Made by a program: the position numbers and the translations under genes | Part shown: one piece after another, positions 27,251 through 37,293 of the stretch | Numbering within the stretch: position 1 is the first letter of the stretch | Layout of the letters: each line of letters opens with the position of its first letter | Notes under the pieces: model-generated | What the model was told of the DNA's origin: nothing | The model's input: only the letters and a program-made list of their open reading frames with translations | Databases searched by the model: none | Assembly (NCBI GenBank): GCA_937998645.1 | Contig: CALLCZ010000043.1 | Coordinates: 1 to 44,301 of the forward strand | Origin: an uncultured Gammaproteobacteria bacterium | Lineage (GTDB): Bacteria > Pseudomonadota > Gammaproteobacteria > SZUA-229 | Length of the DNA: 44,301 nucleotides | Direction of reading: 5' to 3'

Positions 27251-29092
27251 ATGAAGCACCAGAAGAATATATTTAAAACCTTCTTTTTCACGTTACTGGG
27301 ACTTTTCATCGTCATACCTGCATTCGCAGCCGATAGTCTGTTCGACGACCTGGGGTTCGGTGGACAGGACGATATCCTTGAAGTCGATGATGCGTTCCAG
27401 CTTAGCACGGCAATTAAAGGCAACAGCTTTGTAGCGCGCTGGGTGATTGCCGAAGGCCATTATCTGTACCAGGACAAGATGAATATCATCCCGTCCAGCG
27501 AAAAAATTGAAACATCTGCCTTGCAGCTATCGCCCGGCGATGAAAAACAGGACCCCATATTCAACAAACTTCTTTACGTTTATCACGATTCTGCCGAAGT
27601 TTCACTGCCCATTGTCAATACTAATGGGGCCAATGACGCCGTTTTCAAGGTCATGTACCAGGGCTGCTCAGAGATTTCCGGCATTTGCTACCCGCCTCAA
27701 ACCCGTGAAATCACTCTAAGGCTGCCTGAAATTGTTGCCTCAGCAAATGCTGCGCAGATGGAACCCGGCGGTGCGGATGTTGTATCCGAACAGGATCAAA
27801 TCGCCAACACACTCAGGCAGGGCAACACCTGGGTAACACTACTGGTGTTTTACGGTGCCGGCCTGCTGCTGGCACTGACACCTTGTGTTTTCCCCATGAT
27901 CCCGATTCTGATGGGCATCATTGTCGGCCAGGGTGAAAATCAGACGGTGCGCAGCAGCTTCATACTGTCACTGGTGTATGTACTGGCGATGGCACTCACT
28001 TATACCGTGGTTGGAATACTGGTCGGCCTTTCAGGCGAGAACATCCAGGCCTGGTTCCAGGACCCCTGGATCATTAGCGCCTTTGTAGCAATATTTATCG
28101 CACTGTCGTTCTCAATGTTCGGTTTCTACGAACTGCAAATGCCGGCATCGATCCAGAGCAAGATCACACAAATCAGCAACAGCCAGCAGGGCGGCACCCT
28201 CACCGGTGTTGCGATCATGGGCTTTTTATCTGCATTGATCGTTGGCCCCTGTGTGACTGCACCGCTGGTTGGGGCTTTGATCTATATCGCCGAAACCGGA
28301 GATGCCGCACTTGGCGGGTTCGCGCTGTTCTCGCTGAGCATGGGCATGGGCACCCCGCTGCTGGCAATCGGCGCCTCAGCAGGGAAAGTACTGCCGAAAG
28401 CCGGCCCCTGGATGGACGCGGTAAAAGCTGTTTTTGGTGTCATGCTGCTCGGCCTCGGTATCTGGATGCTGGAGCGCGTAGCGCCAGCCGCCTTCACCAT
28501 GGCGTTGTGGGCCGCATTATTGATTGTCTCGGCAGTTTACATGGGCGCTATTGACTCACTGCCTGCTGATGCTTCGGGCTGGCGCAAACTCTGGAAAGGC
28601 TCAGGCCTGCTGTTAATGGTATACGGCATTATTCTGATTATCGGCCTGGCTTCAGGCGGCCGTGACGTGTTTCATCCACTTAAAGGCATCGCCCTTTCTG
28701 GCGGAACCGGTTCTGAGCAGGCTGCTCATTTGCCTTTCAAGCAAATCAAGGGTGTCGACGGTTTAAACGCCGCACTGGCTGAAGCCCGGTCCCAGGGCAA
28801 AACCGTCATGCTCGATTTCTATGCCGACTGGTGCGTGTCCTGCAAGGAGATGGAGGTATTAACCTTTACCGATCCTGGAGTTCAGCAGGCACTTGCGAAT
28901 AGCGTGCTGTTACAGGCCGATGTGACACCCAACGATGAACAGGACAAGGCACTCTACAAGCATTTCGGCATTATTGGCCCGCCATCGATCATGTTCTTTG
29001 ATGAAAACGGTAACGAACGCAAAAACTTCCGCGTGGTCGGCTTTGTACCGGCCGACAAATTCAGCGCCCATGTCAAACAGGCGTTGAATTAA
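27251..29092 (+). CDS. dsbD: Thiol:disulfide interchange protein DsbD
   Basis: DsbD carries electrons from cytoplasmic thioredoxin across the inner membrane to periplasmic DsbC, DsbG and cytochrome c maturation partners. The 613 residues show a signal peptide, an N-terminal alpha domain with the cysteine pair in YQGCSEISGICYPPQ, a membrane beta domain of eight segments with LTPCVFPMIPIL and VGPCVTAPLVGA (the two redox cysteines), and a C-terminal thioredoxin domain with DWCVSCKEME (Cys528, Cys531). ATG 27251 begins a good signal peptide; an upstream ATG at 27176 would put 25 non-signal residues before it. The next gene is a TlpA-like reductase 36 bp away. Confidence 0.95.
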   Translation: MKHQKNIFKTFFFTLLGLFIVIPAFAADSLFDDLGFGGQDDILEVDDAFQLSTAIKGNSFVARWVIAEGHYLYQDKMNIIPSSEKIETSALQLSPGDEKQDPIFNKLLYVYHDSAEVSLPIVNTNGANDAVFKVMYQGCSEISGICYPPQTREITLRLPEIVASANAAQMEPGGADVVSEQDQIANTLRQGNTWVTLLVFYGAGLLLALTPCVFPMIPILMGIIVGQGENQTVRSSFILSLVYVLAMALTYTVVGILVGLSGENIQAWFQDPWIISAFVAIFIALSFSMFGFYELQMPASIQSKITQISNSQQGGTLTGVAIMGFLSALIVGPCVTAPLVGALIYIAETGDAALGGFALFSLSMGMGTPLLAIGASAGKVLPKAGPWMDAVKAVFGVMLLGLGIWMLERVAPAAFTMALWAALLIVSAVYMGAIDSLPADASGWRKLWKGSGLLLMVYGIILIIGLASGGRDVFHPLKGIALSGGTGSEQAAHLPFKQIKGVDGLNAALAEARSQGKTVMLDFYADWCVSCKEMEVLTFTDPGVQQALANSVLLQADVTPNDEQDKALYKHFGIIGPPSIMFFDENGNERKNFRVVGFVPADKFSAHVKQALN

Positions 29093-29128
29093 TACACGCA
29101 CTAAAATATTTAATCCAGGTTTTATCCC

Positions 29129-29686
29129 ATGAAAAACGTACTTATTTTTATAGTGGCTACGGCTGTTGCAGGCACATCCGGCTATGCCCTGCAGCGTTAC
29201 CTGGCATCAGACAGAGACACGCACTCGGTGCCTGTTACTGAAATAGCCAGTCCCATTATTGGTAAAACACGTCCTGAGTTTGCAATGATGGATATCGAGG
29301 GCAATATTCGAAACATCAAGGACTGGGATGGCCAGATCGTGCTGTTGAACTTCTGGGCGACCTGGTGCCCGCCTTGCCTGGAAGAAATACCCGGCTTCAT
29401 CGAGATCCAGCAGGAGCTGGGCAACCGGGGATTCCAGATTATCGGCGTTGCCGTCGACAATGAGGAAAACGTACGAGAGTTTGCCAACGAAATGGCGATG
29501 AACTACCCCATCCTGGCCGGCGAAATGGAAGCCATCGAGTTATCACAAAAATACGGCAACACGATTGGTGGACTTCCGTTCAGCGCAATTATCGACAAAA
29601 ACGGCAAAGTTACCCACACAATCATGGGAGAACTCAGCAAAGACCGCCTGATTTCCATACTTGAACAGCTCGGCCTGGCCGTTTAG
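29129..29686 (+). CDS. TlpA family disulfide reductase
   Basis: The 185-residue protein has an N-terminal membrane anchor or signal (residues 3-26) and a TlpA/ResA-type thioredoxin fold. The active site is FWATWCPPCLEEIP with Cys80 and Cys83, the family insert DNEENVREFANEMAMNYP, and the cis-proline loop IGGLPFSAIIDKNG. The CPPC motif is typical of periplasmic reductases such as TlpA and ResA. Being directly downstream of dsbD, it may receive electrons from it; this is inference. It is the second TlpA-like protein of the window (the other is at 22546). Confidence 0.9.
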   Translation: MKNVLIFIVATAVAGTSGYALQRYLASDRDTHSVPVTEIASPIIGKTRPEFAMMDIEGNIRNIKDWDGQIVLLNFWATWCPPCLEEIPGFIEIQQELGNRGFQIIGVAVDNEENVREFANEMAMNYPILAGEMEAIELSQKYGNTIGGLPFSAIIDKNGKVTHTIMGELSKDRLISILEQLGLAV

Positions 29687-29705
29687 AACACATCAAGCCC
29701 CTGAT

Positions 29706-29726
29706 ACTTGCAGGTTCTCTGCAAGT
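29706..29726. other. Short hairpin between the TlpA-like gene and aroQ
   Basis: ACTTGCAG/CTGCAAGT, a perfect 8-bp stem with a 5-nt loop, begins 20 bp after the TlpA-like stop. It lacks a T run, so it is at best a weak terminator or processing site. Confidence 0.35.
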
Positions 29727-29818
29727 TCGCAGCAAATTCTGTCAAATACTGGACATGAACGGCGATTTTATGCACAATTGCCCCTGTCATTTCAACCGGC
29801 AGCCAACAATAACTAACA

Positions 29819-30271
29819 ATGCCCGATTTGCTCGTAATCAACGGACCCAACCTGAATCTACTGGGTACACGTGAGCCTGAACATTATGGACTGGACACGC
29901 TGGAGAGTATTAACAGTCGACTTGAAGGACTGGCCTCAGCTAATGGCTACAGCCTCGAATGCGTACAGAGTAATGCAGAAGTTGAGTTGATTGAACTCAT
30001 CCATCGGGCTAGAAAGCAGGGCGTACGGTTCATATTGATAAATCCGGCAGCGTATACACATACCAGCGTAGCGCTGCGCGATGCCCTGAGTGGGGTGGAA
30101 ATTCCGTTTATTGAGATTCATCTTTCCAATGTACATGCTCGTGAAGCTTTTCGCGAACACTCCTATTTTTCGGATATCGCTGTGGGCACTATTTCCGGGC
30201 TGGGTGCACTGGGCTATGAACTCGCATTGCAAGCAGCACTGAGCCGTCTTTCTCACGAGGACGCTGAATAA
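29819..30271 (+). CDS. aroQ: 3-dehydroquinate dehydratase, type II
   Basis: AroQ dehydrates 3-dehydroquinate to 3-dehydroshikimate in the shikimate pathway by the trans mechanism. The 150 residues contain [19 protein letters not shown] with the catalytic Tyr23, [46 protein letters not shown] with the catalytic His, and [15 protein letters not shown]. Length fits the dodecameric type II enzyme. It precedes accB and accC, a conserved gammaproteobacterial order. There is no evident Shine-Dalgarno site. Confidence 0.96.
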   Translation: MPDLLVINGPNLNLLGTREPEHYGLDTLESINSRLEGLASANGYSLECVQSNAEVELIELIHRARKQGVRFILINPAAYTHTSVALRDALSGVEIPFIEIHLSNVHAREAFREHSYFSDIAVGTISGLGALGYELALQAALSRLSHEDAE

Positions 30272-30361
30272 CATGAATAACGGCAACCAGGTGTTGATAC
30301 CAGATACATATACAGTCCCCGCAAGAAAGGCGGGTTCACATATACAGAAAGGTTAGTACCG

Positions 30362-30817
30362 ATGGATATACGCAAAGTTAAAAAACTCATTGAACTGCTG
30401 GAAGAATCCGGCATTGCTGAATTAGAAATCAACGAAGGGGAAGAGTCGGTTCGCATATCGCGATACAGTTCTACACCTGCCCCGGCACCGGTCAGCTATG
30501 CAGCAGCACCTGCGGCACCAGCACCTGCCGCCCCGGCTGCAACAGCAGCAGATGAAGGCAGTGATGAAGACAGCCTGCCAAGCGGACACGTCGTCAAGTC
30601 GCCCATGGTCGGAACCTACTACAGCGCCTCATCTCCCGGTTCCAAACCGTTCGTCAGTGTTGGTGACAGCGTTACCGAGGGTGAAACGGTTTGCATTGTC
30701 GAGGCCATGAAAATCCTCAACCAGATCGAGGCCGATGTCTCTGGAATCGTTAAAGCCATACTGGTCGAAAATGCACAGCCGGTTGAATACGGCCAACCTC
30801 TGATGATCATTGAATAA
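30362..30817 (+). CDS. accB: Biotin carboxyl carrier protein of acetyl-CoA carboxylase
   Basis: AccB carries the biotin group between biotin carboxylase and carboxyltransferase in the first step of fatty-acid synthesis. The 151-residue protein has an N-terminal helical part ([20 protein letters not shown]), an Ala/Pro-rich flexible linker (about 40-65) and a C-terminal biotinyl domain (about 73-151). The biotinylation motif is [13 protein letters not shown], the lysine being the modified residue, and the thumb is present ([18 protein letters not shown]). AAAGG lies before the ATG. A small CCCGC/GCGGG hairpin sits in the 90-bp leader after aroQ. Followed by accC after 7 bp. Confidence 0.96.
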   Translation: MDIRKVKKLIELLEESGIAELEINEGEESVRISRYSSTPAPAPVSYAAAPAAPAPAAPAATAADEGSDEDSLPSGHVVKSPMVGTYYSASSPGSKPFVSVGDSVTEGETVCIVEAMKILNQIEADVSGIVKAILVENAQPVEYGQPLMIIE

Positions 30818-30824
30818 CAAAGCC

Positions 30825-32165
30825 ATGCTAGATAAAGTTGTTATTGCCAATCGTGGTGAAATTGCGCTGCGCATATTGCGGGCCTGTCGAGAACTGGGCA
30901 TCAAGACCGTTGCTGTACACTCAGAGGCCGACCGCGATCTGAAGCATGTACGCCTCGCCGATGAATCGGTATGTATAGGTCCTGCACCATCTGACCTGAG
31001 CTACCTTAATGTTCCCGCAATTATCAGCGCCGCGGAATTAACTGATGCCGTTGCCATACACCCGGGCTACGGCTTTCTTTCCGAGAATGCCGACTTTGCA
31101 GAACGTGTCGAGGACAGCGGCTTTATATTTATCGGACCTTCTCCGGAATCCATTCGCACCATGGGTGACAAGGTCGAAGCGATTCGCGCGATGCAGGAAG
31201 CCGGTGTTCCCTGTGTACCGGGTTCCGGCGGCCCGCTGGGTGATGACCTCAATACCAATACAAGGCTGGCCAATGACATCGGCTACCCGATCATAATCAA
31301 GGCTGCAGGTGGTGGCGGAGGTCGCGGTATGCGCGTGGTGCATACAGAAGCCACGCTAATGAACTCAATCGCATTAACCAAGCAGGAAGCCGCGGCCAAC
31401 TTCGGCAACGACATGGTATACATGGAGAAATACCTCGAAACACCGCGTCATGTGGAAATTCAGGTACTGTCGGATGGCCAGGGCAATGCTATACATCTGG
31501 GTGAACGTGACTGTTCGATGCAGCGACGCCATCAAAAAGTGGTGGAAGAAGCTCCCGCACCCGGCATCACTCCACGCATGCGCAAGAAGATCGGACAACG
31601 CTGCGTCGATGCCTGCAATAAAATGAGATACCGTGGCGCCGGTACCTTTGAATTCCTTTACCAGGATGGCGAGTTTTATTTCATCGAAATGAACACACGC
31701 GTACAGGTGGAACACCCGGTCACCGAGATGATTACCGGGGTTGATATCATCAAGGAACAGCTGTACATCGCATCAGGTGAAAAGCTGCGCTACAAGCAAA
31801 GCGACATCGAAATTAGCGGCCACGCCATCGAGTGCCGCATCAATGCCGAAGACGCAAAAACATTCATGCCATCGCCCGGCAAAATTGAGCGCTACCACCC
31901 GCCCGGCGGCCCGGGTATTCGCATCGATACACACATCTATGGCGGTTACACCGTACCTCCACACTACGATTCAATGATTGGAAAACTGATTGCCTACGGC
32001 TGCGACCGTGAAGTTGCCATCGCACGCATGCAAGGCGCGCTGGCCGAAATAGACATCACCGGCATCAGAACCAATATCGATTTACACCGCGACATAATGG
32101 CTGATACTGCATTCCAGGCGGGTGGTACCAACATCCACTACCTCGAGAAGAAGCTGGGTTTATAA
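30825..32165 (+). CDS. accC: Biotin carboxylase subunit of acetyl-CoA carboxylase
   Basis: AccC carboxylates the biotin on AccB using ATP and bicarbonate. The 446 residues fit the E. coli enzyme (449) and include [17 protein letters not shown], the ATP-grasp glycine loop [15 protein letters not shown], the family signatures [17 protein letters not shown] and [20 protein letters not shown], and [13 protein letters not shown] 30825 matches the family N terminus; the frame also reads from a TTG at 30810 that overlaps accB. No own Shine-Dalgarno site, so coupling to accB is likely. prmA, which often follows accC in related species, is absent here; a terminator comes instead. Confidence 0.96.
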   Translation: MLDKVVIANRGEIALRILRACRELGIKTVAVHSEADRDLKHVRLADESVCIGPAPSDLSYLNVPAIISAAELTDAVAIHPGYGFLSENADFAERVEDSGFIFIGPSPESIRTMGDKVEAIRAMQEAGVPCVPGSGGPLGDDLNTNTRLANDIGYPIIIKAAGGGGGRGMRVVHTEATLMNSIALTKQEAAANFGNDMVYMEKYLETPRHVEIQVLSDGQGNAIHLGERDCSMQRRHQKVVEEAPAPGITPRMRKKIGQRCVDACNKMRYRGAGTFEFLYQDGEFYFIEMNTRVQVEHPVTEMITGVDIIKEQLYIASGEKLRYKQSDIEISGHAIECRINAEDAKTFMPSPGKIERYHPPGGPGIRIDTHIYGGYTVPPHYDSMIGKLIAYGCDREVAIARMQGALAEIDITGIRTNIDLHRDIMADTAFQAGGTNIHYLEKKLGL

Positions 32166-32183
32166 ACTCCAGACGCCACATAG

Positions 32184-32213
32184 AAAACACCCGGGCAACC
32201 GGGTGTTTTTTTC
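32184..32213 (+). terminator. Rho-independent terminator after accC
   Basis: Stem AAAACACCCGG/CCGGGTGTTTT (32184-32194, 32199-32209) with a GCAA tetraloop and a T run through 32212, 19 bp after the accC stop. Confidence 0.92.
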
Positions 32214-32606
32214 TAATCAGACCATTGGTCAGCCTATAGACCATTGCCATCATTGAAAAAATCACTTGACGCAGAGTGCACGAAGGCGCTGAGTACGCAA
32301 AGAAAACGATAGATTCAAAGCATACACACATAAATAGCCAACAACTCTCAGCGTCCTCCGCGCCTGCGGTGAATATTCTTGTATTCCTGGCCGTTCTGAA
32401 TCAAGCCGCAGACCGGGGATAATATTGTGCATTTCCCGGCGAAACGCCGGCAACACTTCGCTTATGCCGGCCTACGCGTTGCCGAAATTACACGTGTACG
32501 TGGCTGAAGCCACTCCCCACACAACAAAAGCACTCTGCGTTCTTTGCGTCTTGGCGGCCTTTGCGTTGAAACAAATCTCCTTTTATTGGATTTTGCTCTG
32601 GCATGG
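32214..32606. repeat. Repeat-filled spacer between accC and the TraB/GumN gene
   Basis: No gene is visible in this stretch of nearly 400 bp. A perfect 11-bp inverted repeat (ACGCAGAGTGC at 32269-32279, GCACTCTGCGT at 32530-32540) brackets it. Inside are a CTCAGCGTCCTCCGCGCCTG segment (32347-32366), a CCGGCG-AAA-CGCCGG hairpin (32436-32450) and a REP-like pair of GCCGGC boxes (32446-32451, 32466-32471). The stretch 32542-32580 repeats the sequence at 24401-24437. Confidence 0.6.
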
Positions 32607-33482
32607 TTACAGGCGCCCGACATCAAAGCCCGCATTACGCAACAGCACAGGTATGCCTTTATCACCAACAAGGTGGCCGGCACCGATCACTACAAAGTAG
32701 GTACCCTCACCCTCCAGAAAACCCTTGATGTCATTAGCCATATTTTCATTGCGCTTGAAAAACAGCTTGTCATAAATACGTATGAAAGACGGGTACCGGG
32801 TCATCGCATCTTCAAACAGTATTTTTTCGAGGCAGGCCTCATCACCCCTCTTCCAGCAGCGCGTCATATCCATCATCAACATATCGGCTTCGTCCAGTGA
32901 ATGCAGGGTTTCGCGCAACATTAAATCACCGTCGGTTACATTCAGAAAAATATCCATCTGCTCTTCGACGGTCTCAAGTTCGATGATATGTTTTTTACTG
33001 TCCACAGCCCTTTTCAGAAAATAGGCATCGATACCCAGTTCCGGCATAAAGCCCATTTTCATTACCTGTACCGCCGTCAATGTGAGCACAAGCATGCCGG
33101 GCTTTTGCTTGTGCACCATATCCAGCGGCACACCCAGGCGACGAAGACGGTACTGTAACTGTCGGTATGTTTCATCGGATATGTCATCCCTGATCGTGGC
33201 CTCGCCCTGATAAGATCCTTTTTGCTGCACCAACTCCCTGTATCTTTGCGCTTTGTCAGCATCAATATTTATTTCCACCACAAGGTGACCAGACGAATAG
33301 AACGCCTGTTCAATTTCTCGTCTTAGCGGATAAAAACTGTCATCGGCGTAATGAATTGAGCCCAGTAAATACACCTTTGCATTGTCCGATTGCACCTGCC
33401 AGAACAAGGCCCTGTCATTAACCGCCCTGGCTGATGCTATGAACAGAATAAACAACGCAATGGCTGATAATGTTTTTATCAT
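32607..33482 (-). CDS. TraB/GumN family protein, secreted
   Basis: The 291-residue protein has a signal peptide (1-20) and a TraB/GumN domain with the two GxxH motifs GSIHYAD (near residue 41) and GAGHLVGDKG near the C terminus. It also has ELGIDAYFLKRA and KHIIELETVEEQMD. Members of this superfamily include the Tiki metalloproteases, and the GxxH histidines are the presumed metal ligands. A periplasmic metal-dependent hydrolase is therefore plausible but unproven. Its ATG overlaps the rsmI stop by 4 bp, so translation is coupled to rsmI, an unusual partner. Confidence 0.87.
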   Translation of the reverse strand: MIKTLSAIALFILFIASARAVNDRALFWQVQSDNAKVYLLGSIHYADDSFYPLRREIEQAFYSSGHLVVEINIDADKAQRYRELVQQKGSYQGEATIRDDISDETYRQLQYRLRRLGVPLDMVHKQKPGMLVLTLTAVQVMKMGFMPELGIDAYFLKRAVDSKKHIIELETVEEQMDIFLNVTDGDLMLRETLHSLDEADMLMMDMTRCWKRGDEACLEKILFEDAMTRYPSFIRIYDKLFFKRNENMANDIKGFLEGEGTYFVVIGAGHLVGDKGIPVLLRNAGFDVGRL

Positions 33483-34339
33483 TTATTTTCCTGCTTCAGG
33501 CCCAGCGCCAGCCTGTATAAATCATTCTTGTGCAAACCCGTTACTTTTGACGCAATTTTTGCAGCCTGCTTGACCGGCAACTCATCAACGAGTACGGGCA
33601 GCAGTTTATTCAGCAGCTGCTGCTTGTCATCACCCTGCTCCGGGGCGCCTTCAACCAGCACAACGATTTCTCCTTTGCGCTGATTCTCGTCTGTTTCCAC
33701 CCACTGTTTAAGTTCACTCAACGCGGCCTTGTGTATGGTCTCGAATGTTTTTGTCAGCTCTCTCGCCAGCACAGCCTGCCTGCCGCCACCGAACACAGAT
33801 ACCATGTCTTCCAGGGTGGCGGTGATGCGGTGACAGGAAACATAAAACACCAGGGTACGCTGTTCCAGTTGCAATGCCTGCAGGTAATTCAGTCGCGCAC
33901 CCTGCCTGGCAGGTGGAAAGCCTTCGAACACAAAGCGATCCGTTGGCAAGCCTGAGGCACTCAAGGCGACAATCGCTGCACATGGCCCCGGAACCGGAAC
34001 CACCCTGATATTTTGCTCAATTGCAGCCTGTACCAGCCGGTAACCAGGATCACTCACCAGTGGTGTACCCGCATCCGAGATCAGTGCGATAGACTGGCCC
34101 TTTAGCAGGCACTCAATCATAGCCGGGGTCTGCTGCTCCTCGTTATGCTCATGACAGGCTATCAACCTGGTATTAATCACAAAATGCTGTAGCAGGCGCC
34201 TGCTATGGCGCGTATCCTCGGCGGCTATCAGGTCGACGGATTTCAGTGTTTCCAGTGCACGTGAACTGATATCACCGAGGTTGCCGATTGGTGTGGCAAC
34301 GAGGAATAATGTTGCCGGGTTTTGTGTAAGATTTGACAC
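33479..34339 (-). CDS. rsmI: 16S rRNA (cytidine(1402)-2'-O)-methyltransferase
   Basis: RsmI methylates the 2'-OH of C1402 in the ribosomal decoding centre. The 286-residue protein is of the tetrapyrrole-methylase fold: LFLVATPIGNLGDISSRALE, LIAAEDTRHSRRLL, ISDAGTPLVSDPGYRLV, VVPVPGPCAAIVALSASGLP and FEGFPPARQGARL are typical. The start is GTG 34339 with AGG 7 nt before it. The divergent pair with lpoA is the standard gammaproteobacterial arrangement. In Pseudomonas the RNase P RNA gene lies near rsmI, but here a TraB/GumN gene follows instead. Confidence 0.95.
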   Translation of the reverse strand: MSNLTQNPATLFLVATPIGNLGDISSRALETLKSVDLIAAEDTRHSRRLLQHFVINTRLIACHEHNEEQQTPAMIECLLKGQSIALISDAGTPLVSDPGYRLVQAAIEQNIRVVPVPGPCAAIVALSASGLPTDRFVFEGFPPARQGARLNYLQALQLEQRTLVFYVSCHRITATLEDMVSVFGGGRQAVLARELTKTFETIHKAALSELKQWVETDENQRKGEIVVLVEGAPEQGDDKQQLLNKLLPVLVDELPVKQAAKIASKVTGLHKNDLYRLALGLKQENK

Positions 34340-34445
34340 TGATTAGCCTACTTTATGCTCGTAACACTGGCAGGCTGTTGTAGAATACACTCGAGCCGCG
34401 TATGCAATACTCTAACTTATTGATTAATTTGTCCAGACTGATATC

Positions 34446-36326
34446 TTGAAATCGCTTAATCCCCTTATTACCATCTGCCTGATCGCACTGCTCAGCGCCT
34501 GTGCCACGGGCCCCGAGAAAAGCGTCGATGAAATCATCTCCGATGCAGTACGCAGTCAGACTGACGAAGCCATGGAAGCCCAGCCTGATGAAATGAGCGC
34601 TGAAGACTACATCGGCCTTGCCAGTGAAAGCAGCGGCAAACAACGCGAGCAATATTTACTCAAGGCCGCCGAATTACTCATTCAACGCGGCGACCTGCGA
34701 ATGGCTGAAAGCCAGCTGCAGACACTGGATGCGGAGAGCAGCGCCCGTAGCCAGCAGCACCAGATCAACCTGCTGGCGGCCAAGATTGCCCTGGCCAACG
34801 AGAATCCCAGGCAAGCGGTCGAACTGCTGCCCCCGTTAAAGGAGCTGCCACTACCACAATATATCGAAGCCAGAAAGATTATGGCCGATGCCAATCTCGA
34901 CCTGGGATACCATCTGGAAGCGGTTCGCATAAGAGTTGAGCTTGACCACTACCTGGGAACCGGGGCGGAAAAAGAAAAAAACCACGAAGCCATCTGGGCA
35001 GCCTTGCAGCGCACCCCGGAAATAAGCCTGCAGGCTTCCAAAACGGACAATCAAACAACCAGGGGCTGGATAGACCTGGCGCGCGGGCTCAGAATGGCGC
35101 AGACAAACGTCAGTGCAATTCAGGAAACTATCCTCGACTGGGGCACGCGCTATCCATCACACCCGGTCAGCAACCAGTTCATCGACAATTTGCTGATTGA
35201 ATACCAGCAAACCTTTACCCCGGCCACAAGCATTGCCATCATGCTGCCCATGCAGGGTCAATATAAAAGCGTTACCGATGCCATACAGGGCGGCATCGTG
35301 ACGGCATGGTACAAACAGACTTCCAGCGAGAAACCCCTGCTGCGCTTCTATGACACCAGCGATGAGAGCGTAAGTTTCAATGAGCTATATCAGCAGGCAA
35401 TTGCGGATGGCGCCAGCTACATCATCGGGCCACTGGATAAAGCCAGTATCAACAGGCTGACGCAGGAATTCAGCCTCGATGTGCCCACACTGACACTCAA
35501 CTATGCCGAAAATCCATTAAGCCTGTCTGACAATCTGTACCAGTTTGGCTTACTGCCCGAAGATGAGGCGAGGCAGGCTGCAGAACTCGCCATACGCGAC
35601 GACCATACAACAGCTGCGGTACTGATACCGGATAGCGACTGGGGACGGCGTATACTCTATGCTTTTACAAAACGCTTCGAGCAACTGGGCGGCTCGGTGC
35701 TTGCCAGCGAGCAATACCCGACGAATGTCGATGACTACTCCAGGCAAATAAAGGCCTTATTCAATCTGGATGACAGTAATGCACGACACAAGGACCTGGA
35801 GCATGTCCTTGGCACCAGGCTTCAGTTTATTCCTTATCGCCGCCAGGACATAGATATGATCTTTCTTGCAGCTACTCATAGAGCGGCAAGAGGCATCATC
35901 CCCGCCCTCAAGTTTCATCACGCGGGCGATCTGCCGGTGTATGCAACATCACATGTATACAGCGGCTACCTGGACAGGAACGCTGACCGCGATCTGGATG
36001 GTGTGACTTTTTGCGACCTGCCCTGGACTTTAAGCTCGGACAACATGCTAAAGAAAAATTTCAATTCGACATGGAAAGATCAGCGTGTATATACGCGCCT
36101 GTTTGCGCTGGGCATCGATGCATTTAACATCATTCAAAGCCTCAAGTACCTGCAATCTCATGACTATGCACGTTTCTCCGGTGAGACCGGTATCATATCT
36201 CTGGATGAGAACCTGCGGCTGCACCGTGAATTGTTATGGGCGCAGTTCAAAAACGGTGTGCCGGTGCACCTGGACCTCACTATCCCGCCTGTTAAAGCCG
36301 CAGTTCATAGTGCAGAACAGTCGTGA
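34446..36326 (+). CDS. lpoA: Penicillin-binding protein activator LpoA
   Basis: LpoA is an outer-membrane lipoprotein that activates the peptidoglycan synthase PBP1A. The 626 residues begin with a lipoprotein signal peptide ending LLSAC (Cys19 would be lipidated). An N-terminal TPR-like helical region follows (about 50-250; EQYLLKAAELLIQRGDLRMA). The C-terminal part has a periplasmic-binding-protein fold (about 265-610; SIAIMLPMQGQYKSVTDAIQ, IIGPLDKASINRL, AAVLIPDSDWGRR, DMIFLAATHRAARGI). The start appears to be TTG 34446, since no in-frame ATG precedes the signal peptide. First gene of a lpoA-yraN-diaA operon. Confidence 0.92.
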   Translation: MKSLNPLITICLIALLSACATGPEKSVDEIISDAVRSQTDEAMEAQPDEMSAEDYIGLASESSGKQREQYLLKAAELLIQRGDLRMAESQLQTLDAESSARSQQHQINLLAAKIALANENPRQAVELLPPLKELPLPQYIEARKIMADANLDLGYHLEAVRIRVELDHYLGTGAEKEKNHEAIWAALQRTPEISLQASKTDNQTTRGWIDLARGLRMAQTNVSAIQETILDWGTRYPSHPVSNQFIDNLLIEYQQTFTPATSIAIMLPMQGQYKSVTDAIQGGIVTAWYKQTSSEKPLLRFYDTSDESVSFNELYQQAIADGASYIIGPLDKASINRLTQEFSLDVPTLTLNYAENPLSLSDNLYQFGLLPEDEARQAAELAIRDDHTTAAVLIPDSDWGRRILYAFTKRFEQLGGSVLASEQYPTNVDDYSRQIKALFNLDDSNARHKDLEHVLGTRLQFIPYRRQDIDMIFLAATHRAARGIIPALKFHHAGDLPVYATSHVYSGYLDRNADRDLDGVTFCDLPWTLSSDNMLKKNFNSTWKDQRVYTRLFALGIDAFNIIQSLKYLQSHDYARFSGETGIISLDENLRLHRELLWAQFKNGVPVHLDLTIPPVKAAVHSAEQS

Positions 36327-36675
36327 TCGCGGACAGGATGCCGAACTGGCCTGCTGTAATTATCTGCAGCAGCAGGGATTAAAGCTACTGGCGAAAAATT
36401 ACTACGGACGCAGAGGCGAACTCGACCTGGTCATGCAGGACAACAACACTGTGGTATTTGTCGAAGTACGCTTTCGCAAGAATAATGTCTATGGCGGCGC
36501 GCTGGAGAGCATTACCAGCAGCAAACAGGAAAAACTGCGCATTACGGCAGAGCAATATCTGCAACGCGAAACTAAATTGAAAAATGGTCGTTTTGATGTT
36601 GTTGCGATGACCGAGAAAGTCCAGAATAATGGATCAAATATTTATTCTTTCGAGTGGATAAAAAACGCATTTTAA
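36310..36675 (+). CDS. yraN: YraN (UPF0102) endonuclease-like protein
   Basis: The protein has about 121 residues with the Holliday-junction-resolvase-like fold. Core residues are visible in RRGELDLVMQD (GExD) and VVFVEVRFRK (ExK-like, with Arg in place of Lys), preceded by GQDAELACCNYLQQQGL. GTG 36310 starts 17 bp before the lpoA stop and gives the family length (E. coli YraN 131). The frame is open further upstream inside lpoA, but that part is unrelated to the family. Function is not established beyond a predicted nuclease. Followed by diaA after 14 bp. Confidence 0.88.
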   Translation: MQNSRDRGQDAELACCNYLQQQGLKLLAKNYYGRRGELDLVMQDNNTVVFVEVRFRKNNVYGGALESITSSKQEKLRITAEQYLQRETKLKNGRFDVVAMTEKVQNNGSNIYSFEWIKNAF

Positions 36676-36680
36676 GGTGA

Positions 36681-37277
<597 letters not shown>

Positions 37278-37293
37278 CCAGTTACTAGAACTG

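Noticed and set aside
32166..32606. RNase P RNA (rnpB), expected near rsmI by comparison with Pseudomonas
   Set aside because: The spacer contains repeats and no sequence with the conserved rnpB core; it is also on the far side of the TraB/GumN gene.
36085..36309. N-terminal extension of YraN inside lpoA
   Set aside because: The extra 75 residues do not match the family and lie entirely within lpoA in another frame; GTG 36310 gives the normal length.
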